Assembly: GCF_023343835.1 (NCBI RefSeq)
Contig: NC_064444.1
Coordinates: 12,265,719 to 12,329,718 of the forward strand
Source: Lagopus muta
Taxonomy: Eukaryota > Chordata > Aves > Galliformes > Phasianidae
Length of the DNA stretch: 64,000 nucleotides
Reading direction: 5' to 3'
Shown: piece by piece, positions 9,701 to 21,700 of the stretch
Layout: every line of letters starts with the position of its first letter
Position numbering within the stretch: the stretch's first letter is position 1
The notes under the pieces: model-generated
What the model was told of the DNA's origin: nothing
The model's database searches: none
What the model saw: only the letters and a program-made list of their open reading frames with translations
Made by a program: the position numbers and the translations under genes

Positions 9701-12700
9701 ATGTAATTGAAAATAGCTGTATGTAGTATGTTCATGTCTTGCTGAAATGAACTGTCAAATAGATTCTGGAAAAGAGTAAGACAGCCTTTTTTTTTTTCTT
9801 TCTCCAACTGTTCTATAAATACTTGCTAGCAGCTTCCAGTGGGCGTTGGTCTCACTATAAATCCACCTTGCTTCTTGTTGGTTCTACCTGTTTGTTGCTT
9901 TCGATTTGATTGTGGTACTAACGAGACATAATTTACCACAATGCTCTGGACGTGCAAACAGAACGTGGTCTGTGTTTCTCTGGAGGTTTTCAAGAGGAGA
10001 GTGAAGTGGCACTGAGGGACATGGTTAGTAGGCATGGTGCTGGTGGGTCGATCGTTGAACTAGATGAGCTTGGTGGTCTTTTCCAACCTTAATGATTCTG
10101 TGTCTTTATGGTAGGTATGTAAGTGAAAGGAAGAGCTCAGTTCTGAGTGGTCATTTAAACAATTTCTCATATGTGTACTCTTTAAATGATAAACACTTTT
10201 TCTTATTTTCTTGATCTCTGATCCACTTCACCCTTCATCTTTTTGTATCATCAACAGTCAATTCTGACTGTTTCATTTATTTCTTCTGGTAAAGTTTGAT
10301 ATGTGTGGAAGAATATAGTTTGTGGGTCCTGATGCTTTAACTTTTGCATGCATTTTATTATGTTTGGTCTTTCTGTCCAAAGTTGAAGTCTTCATTCTAT
10401 GAAATAGAAGCCAAGCATATGCTTTTTGTTCATGATAACTCTTTGTTTTTCTGTTGGCCACAGATGGTCACAGATTGTCTGGTAAGTATGTAAATTACAA
10501 CAAGAATTTAAACCTTATGTGTTTGTGTATGTGTGCCTGTGAATGCTCACATAGCGCAGTGCTGGCCTTAGCGATCTGCAGGAAGCAGGCGTTCTGAACC
10601 TGCTTCATGCGTAGAGTGCACCATAGGTGTGCAGTGCCATAGGTGTGTGTTGCAGAGTTAACAAGTGTAAGAATTTTTTTTTTGCCTTTGAAAATCTAGT
10701 AAGTAAATGTTGCTGAAACTTGCTACTTTATATGCAAAGAAGTGGCTGACTAAAGATTTTTCCTATGCAGACTGTCCTATTTTGACTGTGTCACCTTGTA
10801 AAAATACTGTTACTGCAGGTTAACATTGTGTGCTTTTGCTCAACAACTGAATTAGAATAGGAATAGGTCATGAATCTACTAAAGCACAGAAATTCCAATT
10901 AATATTGCTTTGGAAAAAAAAAAAAGAAGTTCAGAATATGTTTTTTTGTTGTTTTTTTTTTTTTTTTTAAAACAGAAGATACAAGAACTGTGATGTAAGT
11001 TGTTTTTGTTTTGTTTTGTTTTTCGTATTACAGGGCAACTTCATGTCTTTTAAATTATTTTAGGCAATTAAACAAGTGAGTCTTATGTGCTTCCCCCTCA
11101 GGCCGTTTCCCATGTTCCTTGCAACTTATCTCTCCCAATGAGGAAAGGCAAGGTGGCAGTGGAAGCTCCACTGTGTGGTTAGACATTACCAGAGAACCCA
11201 GTGCGACAGACACACAGGACTCTGTTCAAGCTGAGGTGGTGTTTTTTGCTGGGAGAAAAGGAATTTTTTCTAAGTGCTGCTATTCCAAAGCAAAAGTGAT
11301 TACTAATGAGCAGCAGGGAAACCAGAAACATTTCCCAGTCTCCTCACTACAGGATTTAATTAATAAAGCCTCTGTCACCACTCCACACATTTATTTGGTT
11401 CGATTGAGAGTCCTGTATCTGGACATTCTCATTGCCTAACAGTTGGATATGTGCTGGGAGTGCAAAAGAAGTAATGTGAGTAGGAGTATTCTACTGCATC
11501 CTGCCAGAGCTGCTTGGCTGCCTGGGCTTCCTAGGCAGTCCGTTCTCTGAGCTTTTCAGAAAGGCAGCGTGCAGTCCGGAAAGGGGAAATTGTCATTCTT
11601 CCTGTTACAAATGACTCTGTGGGAGTTCTTGCCATCTAGAACACTGAATAAAGCCACAGTGATTTATGGAAGGTTATGTCACTCTTAACTTTAGAAGCTG
11701 GAAATGGTTTACCTCAGCAATTTTTAAGAAATTTATCCTTCCACTACGTTGTCAGGTACAAATAGGGAGTAGTCTATGTATGAGACACTGCAAAGAGAGA
11801 TCTAAGAAATTAAGGTTCTTAGGAAACTCTTGACATTTAATATGCTGTCTCTAACAATTAAATATATGTTTGTGTAGCATTTGCTCCAGTTAAATATAAG
11901 AGGCATTGGGGATCCACTTGGACACAGAGTTTGTGTGGACAGGTACTGAAGAAAGAATGTAGATGGAAATCTTAGGTTCTGTGAAATTATAGAAATGACT
12001 TATTTTCTGTTTCAATTGAAATTAGATGAATTGGGCCTTTGCTTAATTAACATGAAAAATCATATTGTAGTTTAGTAATAGAAATTATGTAACTAATTTT
12101 TATCTGTTTTTTTTTCTTTTCTTTCTTTAGGTTCAATTTATGAGCCACTTAAAAGTATTAACCTTCCTAAAGCAGAGGGGGAAAGTTTGTGGGATAAATT
12201 AGATCATTACTACAGAATTGGTAAGTAAAAAATTGATTAAGAGTTATTCCTACCTTGACAGATTTTCTCTGCAACTTGTGAAAGTTTTTACAATTAAGAT
12301 TATAACAGTAAGCAGCTTTATGTTGAAGTGGTATATGCAATTTCTAATAAGGATTTCTGCTTTCTGAAAAGCAAAGGGTTCTGTCATTACAATTTCTCGT
12401 AAGTTTGCCATGATAGTATAATACATGTATTTTATGCATTACTTGAACAGTATTTACAAGTCATGATTTATCAAAATTATCATCTGCATTTGCCAAACAG
12501 TAAAATAAATTCAGAGTATCATCTGATAGGCTGAGATGGGGAGGGGATTTAAGTAATCTGCTCATATCTTTAAGTGCTTCAGCTAACCCCAGGTATGAAT
12601 TGGAATTGATATTTACATGCCAATTATCACTGCTACTTTGTTCCTGCTGGGGATAGTTTCCTAAATTTCTCTTGGAGTTTGAAAGAAGCAAAACTGGTTG

Positions 12701-15700
12701 GCCAGAATTGTGCTTTTTGTTGAAAACAAAAAATTCATATTGAAAATCCAGTCCCAGCTTTAAGAGTGAATTAAGATTCTTTTGGATGTAACAGTGATAA
12801 AATGGTAGCTTATTATTGTGTGCTAGTCAGGGAGAGAATTTTGTTGGAGAGATTCTGTACAGAGTGGTTTTTGCTATAGAAATAGTCATAGATTATTAGA
12901 TGATTATTTTTTATTTTTTCTGTAAGAAGTTAGAATCTGACTGTCCAAGCAGCATAAAAAAGGTTTTTGTGTCTCTCCTGAACTTTATATTTTGCTTGCT
13001 GTAACTTATCCCATCTTGATCTATTCACATGCAGGAACTGGAAGGAACATCATTGTTAACGCTATTATTTCTTTTTCCTTTTTTCCAGTTAAGGCCACAC
13101 TATTGCTTCATCAAAGCCCAACCACAGGTCTGTTTCCTACAAAGACATATGGAGATAACCGAAAGGCAAAAGTACATGACAATCTTTACTGTGCTGCGTG
13201 CTCCTGGGCATTAGCCCTTGCTTACAGGTGAATAACTTCTAAGTTAACATCTCTGCCATATTACTTTTGGTTGTGCAGTACACTGGGAATATTTTAAAAG
13301 ATTATCATAGAATGGCTTGGGTTGGAAGGGGCCTTTAAAGCCCATCCAGTTCTAACTCCCCTGCCATGAATAGTCTTCCACCTTCCACATCAGGCTGCAC
13401 AGGGCCCCATCCAACGTGATCTTGAGCACCTCCAGGATTGGGGACTACAAAACAAGATGTAAATCATAAGAATAACTTGTTACATTTGTTGAGGAAGTGG
13501 AGGATATGCGGGAGTGAAGGCACCATAAAATACAAGGGGCTTCACAGTTAACATTGCAGTTACTTATTAAAAGGTTCTGGAAATGAATAACGTGATTTGT
13601 CTTAATGGGAGAGTTGTATCACCAGTTCTACCTGAACGTTAAGGAAGTGTTCATTGTCTCTAACCTTGCTTCCTCAACCTCTCAAGCATATATAGGCAGC
13701 TCAAATGTAGCGTTTGGAACAAAGATGATAGTGTGCAAATATTGAGTAATTTCCTTTTTTTCTCTTTTAGTTACCATCTAATGGTGAGGTAATAATCATG
13801 CTCTTTAACAAAATTCTGGTATATTTTACTGAAGTAGTGCCAGAAATAGTATGAGCTGCTACTGTTGTAGTAAACCTGATCTACTTAGCAGGAAAAAAGG
13901 TTTTGAGTTTCTTTTTTTGTCTCTGTTTGTTACTTGAGATTCTATACCTGAGACATTAATGTGAAAAAAACATTTGTTAAAAATTGTGTCCTAGGAAATG
14001 TTGTTTCAGAATAAAGCTTTTTGAAACAGAAGACGTAAATCTTTGTAAGTTCGAGTCTGTGTTTACTTTTGAAAAGGCCAAAAATGAGGCAATTAATATT
14101 CAGAAAGCATAATTGTTATTCATTTCCATTATATTGAAATCTTTGCATCTTTCTTTCAATTACTCTTTCTTTGGGTGAAATAAAAGCATTTGTAAATGAA
14201 AAAAAAAAAACAGGAAAATTTGAGAAGGAAGAATAAAAGGGGCAGAAGTGGCGGTTCTGAATTTTAAGCAGCTGAAAGGGCTTTGTGGAAAGAAACATGG
14301 CATAGCATTGCTTGAGTTATTTGGGCTTGAATTCCCAATTTGTAGAATCAGAGAAGATAATAAATAAAATGTGTTGCAGTTTGAAGGAAGGGAAAAGTAG
14401 CAGGACAAGTCATTTATTTTACTTCCATTTACGCTTGGAACAAGGCCCTGGGCATCACTGCTGCACTGTGAATTTCCTTTGATGGGCAAAAGTTGATGAC
14501 TGAAATTAAGTGTATGGCTAAAATCCAAAATGGGCCAAGATACAAGGCTTACGTGGCATTCTGCATGGAGTACCAAACCAAAATCTCTGCTTGACTCATG
14601 CTACTGGTAGTGTTCAATAAAAGCTAAACTCCTAAGAACCTGTTATGAAAACAAGTGCTGCTGTTGTGAATAAAAGAAGACAAATGTAAGTTGTTACATG
14701 AGGACTTGAGAGCCTTTTGTGCTTTTTACTGCTCTTTGGATTTATAGTAATATAGAGAATAAATCTTACTGCTGAACAAAAAGTTTCCCTGTTTGTTTTG
14801 TTATGTTTTAATTTGTTGTTTCCCCTATACCCTCTGATGTGAGCTTCATAATTGAAAGGAAGTACATATTTTATATCTAGGATTATCATTTAAGTAGCAT
14901 GTTGGATATGCGCGATTTTTTACGTTACCTCTAACTTTCAAATTTTCAGCATAGGTAGCAAAACTTCAGTGTAAGCTGCTGTTGTGTTCCTGATGATGGG
15001 AAAAGATATGGTTCCTATGCATAAAATGGGCAGAGAAATATCAGCATGCAAATTATGGTACTTTGCATATTTGAATCAGAGAAATGCTTTCTTAAGTATA
15101 GTATGTGAGAAAACCTAATTTTCACTATGAGAAACTCTGTCAGAAATCAAGAGCTGGGGAAGGCTAACCAGTGAACACAATCATCAGGCTTGTTTACCCA
15201 CAGTGCCTTTCTTGTTAAAATAGTTTCAGGTTGGTGTTGTTTTTAGTGTGTCTTCAGTGATGTAACAATTGCCAGTATTATTTTATTTCATGGTATCAAG
15301 TAACTGAGGTGTTTTGGCACATTTCTGGACATTGTGTAGGTAACTTTCAGAACTTGCATGCATAGCTGTAGTTTAACATGATAAGTGCTAAGTTATGAAT
15401 GGCAGATGCGTTGCAGAATTGAAAGTCCTTTTACGTTTTGGATTTCTCAAAGAACACTGACTTGAAATGTTATAATAACTTCAGGGTGTTTTCTTTCCTT
15501 TGTGCCTTTTTGAAATACGAATGTTTGTGGAAGTTGCAACATAACCTAAAAATACAGATTTTAATTTTTCTTTAGTGACAAAAGGATGGGTAGGGCTATA
15601 AGTATGTTGATATGAGTGAAGGCACCAGACAGCGTTAATTAAGTACTTAATTTTCCAAAGCACTAATGTGCCTTTTATTTTCCTAATGCATTTCCAATTT

Positions 15701-18700
15701 GTTTTATGAGTTATCTCTCTTAACCAGGCGTATTGATGATGACAAGGGAAGAACTCATGAACTGGAGCATTCTGCTATAAAGTGTATGAGAGGAATTCTC
15801 TACTGCTACATGCGTCAGGCCGATAAGGTAAAATACTGTGGTGTGGACGGAAGCACTCGCTTAATTCTAAGGGATTAATTAAGCTGTAAATGCTAACTCC
15901 TAAATATAGATAAAATTCAAAAGGAAAATGTAATATTACTGTGTGGTCCAGTAAAGAACAGCTGCTTCTTTTTTGCCAGGTTTGCATTGTTCTAGGAAAC
16001 AAAAGAAACAAGAATTTTGCAAAGGGATTGAACAGCAAGGCATATTTGAAACCTCTTGGGGTTCATTTTGTAGTTATTTACCTCATTTAAACATTAGGTT
16101 GCTTGTACTGTGGGATTTTTTGTTTAATGCCTTTTGATTTATTGAGTGAAAAGATACAGAATTTCATTTAGCTAAGGTTAGAGAGGTTCTTTGGACTGTT
16201 AACTTTGTTATTGCATTTTTTCCATTACATACATGATCATTAGGATTATTTGGGCTGCTTTCTTCAGCAGTCTTATTTGATGTAATACTGTAAATTCAGT
16301 AATCCAAAGTGAACGAGGAAATACTAATTTATTTATGTTATAATGCAGTTACAATTTGTGTATGTATGTATTCAGCCTGTAATCCTCTTGTCAGCATACA
16401 AGGCTTCTCCTTGTCAAAATTTAGATGTAGTGGTTTAGTTTTGTGTAATTAGCTTAGCAGTAATGCTACAGATAGTTAAATATATGTATTCTGTGTAATT
16501 ATTTTAAGTTGCATGTCACTGAGTTTAAACTGTTATTAAAAGTCATTTTCACGTTACTGTGAAGTTCCCATTGCTTATAAGTACACAAACTGGAATGTAA
16601 AATCTGTAGGCATGTGTCAGTAGTGGTAATAATAGTAAGAAATCAGCCATGTTACCAGCGGCACTTATGCTGACATATTTTTTCCATTTTCCTTGTAGTC
16701 TCAGATCGTTAAGTAATCTTGACCTAAATTGATCCTGTTACATTCAAGCTGTTACTTTTCTCTTTTACATGGAGCAGTTTGTTTTGAGGATAAATGCATT
16801 TATGATTAATAAGTATTAAATTAACACAGCAGTCAAATTGTTGATGTACTGGTTGTCATTTTTCACTTTCATTACTGTAAAAGGTTTCCTTTTCCTGCTG
16901 TGTAGTAATAAGCTATCTCAGTTACCTGACAGACATAATTCAAATTTGATTTTATCTGAGGGGCTTTGTATGTGCTGACCTCATTCTAAGGAATGGTAGT
17001 TTTTAATATCATGAGCTATATATACCCAAATGGTGAGGTGTGACTAAGACTCTATACGTTATGCTACTTGTAAGAGAAATTGCAGATGTTGTCTTTTATT
17101 GCTAATGAACTTGACTTATAAGCTGAAATGCATTGAATATGCTCCCTGACTAGACATGATAACTCCATACGATATCACTTATTCTACTGGGCCCTACACT
17201 GTATGCTGTGTATTTTTTTCTGGTGGAAAGGTATGTTCCATAAAGGTCGGGTCAGCGTGGGAAATGTCATGAAACAGGATCTAGCTGCTGTCCATTCTGG
17301 TTAGAGTAATTGAAAGAACTGCTGCATAGCATGCCTTGAGGAAGTACAGAGAAGGATATTCTTTCATTACCTTCATTCTCTGGGAAGATTTCTTTTCTCT
17401 GCCTTTCTTATCTTACACTCTGACATTCCAGACAGGAAGCAAAACTAATTGTAAGACCATTGTAGTTCTTATTTCACTCCTTTATTGTTAATCTCTTGTA
17501 TTAGAAAAGGAATGCAGTAGTTAATTACTACCTGAGTGGCTAATTCTGAGGTCCAGTGATAGTGCCCATGAGTTATAGTTGTTATGATCTGGGGTACTAT
17601 TTTTCGTCTGTGATCTTTGTCTTCTTTTTGAACTGTCAGCAGTGCTTTTCAGATGCTCCCTAAGAATCTCACCATTCATACACCAAATAAACTTATTTTT
17701 AAATTATTTTTAGTTTAAGAGGCATAATATCATAAAATGGTACAACAGGACTTATTCAGTTGTATGGATTATGTTTCATAAAAATGCTAATTGTTATTCC
17801 CAATGTAAGTTTTGGACTCTCGACCTCCAGCAAGAGCAGCTTTATACCAAAGTCTTAAGGGAGAGAGAAAGTTCTTTGCAGTCAAGTGAGGAAGTGGTCA
17901 GTGATGCTAGGCAGGTAAAGGGCCCAGAGTGCTGTAAAGAGAGGGCATGTAGCAATCAGCTCAAGTGGAATGGCTCCAAGTGTATGTATGTGAATAAGGA
18001 GGTACCTTTGGGACAGCGTTATGGAGGGGAAAGCTTTCATGCCCTTAATGAGAAATAAGTGTGCTTGGATGTCTCCCAGAAGTGCCCATTCACTGCACTG
18101 TGGGGAAGAAACAGGAACAGTGATAAGAGTGTGTAGGTCTTGGGCTGTGATCTCAGTGGAATCGCAGAAGCATAGTGGGATAGCTCATGTAACTGTGTAT
18201 CCATCCACGTGATGGATGGATACAGGCATTTTAGGAAAGACAAGTGAGGAAGAGGAGTCGCCCCCACATATGGGAGAGTATGGAATGCATGATACATTGC
18301 CTAAGGAGAGCTGATGAATCACCTGGAAGCTTATGAGACAGTATCCTGTAAGCACATTTCAGTTCTGTGACTTCAAAGTAGACATGACATACTTCAGCAT
18401 GTTTTCTAGTAAAAGTTTCAGCCCTTTTACAGTGAGGTGTTTGACCTGAAAATAAAGATAAATAAGCATCTGGAGTTTCCTATAAGATAATTGTTCTATT
18501 AAAACAAAATAAATTAGAAAAATTTTGTTCCACTATATGTCGACTTTATGTATAATGTAGGTTCTGATATATATTGGGATTGTAATTTCTAAGTTCACAT
18601 AGCTTGATGCACATATAAGTAAATTTCGAAACACCTGAGTTATATGTATAGTGAATTTGCAGTTGTCAAGCAGACAGAAATCATTGACTTTGTTTTTATG

Positions 18701-21700
18701 TTTATGGTCTTAATTCACTTTTAGGTTCAGCAGTTTAAGCAGGACCCCAAACCCTCTGCATGTCTTCATTCTGTTTTCAATGCACATACTGGAGATGAAG
18801 TCTTCTCCCATAATGAATATGGTCATCTTCAGGTAAAGCGTGTGTGCACATGTGTAAATGAAAGTCTAGATGACCTTTAATAATGATACTCTCAATTCCT
18901 TCATGATGGAGCATCTCCGAATTTGTTTAGATTTGAGTTAGATGTGTTACCATTGTAACATTGAATTTCTTTCTGCATCTTTTCATGAAAAGGACAGACT
19001 GTTTTCAGATATGGGTCAGTGGTATATTTTGGTCACAAGGTAGTGAAATACCTGTGGGAGTTTGGAGGTGAATGGTTGTTTCCTTTTAATGAGACTGCTT
19101 TTTGAGACCAAATGACAGCTGTCAGTAAGTAATCCTTTATTAAAATATTAAATATTTAAGTATTTGTAATAGTCAGGAAAATGAAAAATTTAGTGTGATT
19201 TTTGCATTGAATTCTTAATTTTTATTTTAACATTCCCAGTTTAATTGTCCATAAGTCTGAGCAATTTTCATTCATAGCAAAGATTTAATGGATACTGTCC
19301 ACTGCTTTGTCTAGTTACAGATTTGTTGCTTATTATTTTGTGCAGTGGTTTCTACTCAGATTCATTGTCTAACTGCTCTATTCATTGTGCAGTTGTCTTC
19401 AATTTTCTGAAGCGTTGATTTACTTTTTTTCTTCTTACCTTCAGACCCCTTTTTGCATTCTTAACTATGTCCTTTTGTGTTCCCATAAACCTATGTATTC
19501 TTAAGTCAGAAACCGCTACTGAAATTATTCTCAAGTGACAGTAAGTTGATAATTATTTAATTTCCTGGTGCCAACATCACCAAAATATAGTAGAGGTATT
19601 GGGTTCAGAAAACTTAAGTTCCGAGAAGAATGAATTTGGGAGTTACCCTAAGTTGGCATTTTGACATATCTGGCATTTTTGTTGTTTTTTTTTTTTTATC
19701 TGTAGCAGGAAACAACAGTTTTGGGACCTGGGAAGTGTTGTGTAATGAATCTATTTTTTTATTATTATTATTATTATTATTATCATTATTATTATTATTA
19801 TCAATTTTATATGAATGCACATTTCCTTCTGTCATCTGGAGATCTCTAGCAGTCAGAGGGTAACTGTGGGAAAGAAAGGAGAATGCTAAGTAGCTGGCCA
19901 GCCAATGTTGCTGTACTTGATGCTTCTCAGATTGTATTAAGAAACTGAAGTTAGTGGTCTTTAAATCTTTTGGAGCTTATAGAATCTGAAAGATATTATT
20001 AATCTGATTGATTTATGATGAGAATTCAATTTATATTCTGGATAGTTACTCAAAATTTCATATACTGAAGTTGTGTTTTTATATCTCACTGAAGTAAGGT
20101 ACACTTCTGTATTGAAGATTTAGAGGTTCTCAATTTTGTTGTAGTTCTGTGTAATAAAAGCAGTCTTACTTTGAGTCATTGATAGACTCTTACTTTGATT
20201 CATGGTAAACAAACATAATGCTCGTCCAGTACGGCTATTGAAGGTAATTATTGTTAGGAGTAAGTGTCATGTATTGCAACAAAACAAAAGTTTTACATAA
20301 AGGTCATCAGATTGTGAATGTTACAATTATACTTCTGTCATGTGATAATGCTAAAGATCCAGTTATGGATAAAGTGACCTGTTTTTTAGATGTGCTGTTT
20401 GTTCTGTTTGATACGTTTCTTGCCTTTGGTGAATTGCCACATATGTAAACTTGAGCAACTTATGACTGATATGACTTGCTATCAGTCAAAGCATTATTCC
20501 ACAGTAAAAAGTATTTTATTTTTTACAATATAAATAATTCAGTTGTTTCACTTTTTTTATTGTTATCACATCAATTTATATAGGATAATTGATATATTAG
20601 GTGTATGGGAACTGCTGAATCACGGCCTGAACCTCTGATTAATCACCTGAGGTGAGCCATGAGTCAGCCAGAGGAGCACAGCTGAAGGCAATTCACCTGT
20701 GCTGCCGGAAGGGGTGGAGCCAGGCTCCCCCCCTCCTGGACCTATTTAAGAGCTGGCTACCAGAGGGGAAGGATCTCTCCTGGAGATCCCCTTTTTTGGT
20801 ATCTTCTGGTGAGCTCAACCCAAGGGTAAGCTCTTCCACTTATTCTCTTTTTGTGATCGTTGTCTGCTTTGCCTTACTCTCTTGATTATATTGCGATTAT
20901 AACATCTTGATATCTATTGATTATACACAATTATATTGTGATTATAACATCTTGGTTATACAATTAGGATAATATTTTTGAAGAACCAAAACTAATCCTG
21001 TGTTGTACCAGTGCCATCTTTATTAGTGAGTTTGCATTTAACTTTTTTGTTTGACTCCAGTAAACATAATTATTGTTTCCGTTCTGTCTTTAATTACTTC
21101 AGATAAATGCTGTGTCATTATTTCTTCTCTACTTGGTTGAGATGATCTCTTCGGGGCTGCAGATTATCTACAACACAGATGAGGTACAAAATGATTTCTG
21201 ATCTTATAGCATGCTTTAACTTGTCATTGCCAACTCTGAAGTAGTTGTTCTGGAAATATACTGTAGATATTTTCTTTTTTTATTGGTCCTCATTAAATTA
21301 AATTTCTATAACATAAATGTTCATAAATGACTTCTCTTTAGATGAAACTAAGAGATGCAACTTACCTCCTCTCTCATGACAACCTTAGATCATGTGATAG
21401 CTTTGTATTATTTTTTCACAGTTGCTCTTATATCTGTGAGGAAGCAGAATATATAATTACTCATTTATTTAGCTTGACATGTAAATTATATTATCTTCTA
21501 GACATTTTCATTTAATTACAAAATCTTCAGAAAATAAGAGCATTGTCTACTGTCTCCTTTCAGTGGATATTCTTCACTTCAATGTCAGGATGTTTGTGTT
21601 TTGTTGGGATCTACTCTAGTAATCTGTGTGAAAATGTATCAAAAGAAGCCCAGAAGAAGAAAATCCATGATTTTTAATTCATGAATGCATAGAACTATGG

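Larger units (their letters stand above)
3799..12130 (+). other. PHKB: PHKB intron 1
   Basis: Intron of 8.3 kb. It holds the downstream CpG island, a perfect hairpin at 7433-7458, a CR1 tail at 9977-10102, a candidate microexon at 10464-10481, a T-rich tract at 10941-10968 and a possible LTR-like segment at about 11085-11440. The GC-rich ORF at 3650-4312 is a composition artefact. Confidence 0.9.
18833..21102 (+). other. PHKB: PHKB intron 5
   Basis: 2.3 kb. It holds an (ATT)n microsatellite (19754-19803) and a complete LTR-like element (20602-20962) that ends about 140 bp before exon 6. Confidence 0.9.

Noticed and set aside
14160..14576. 138-codon minus-strand ORF in intron 3
   Set aside because: Hydrophobic Phe/Ser-rich translation of A-rich/T-rich DNA; no conserved motif.
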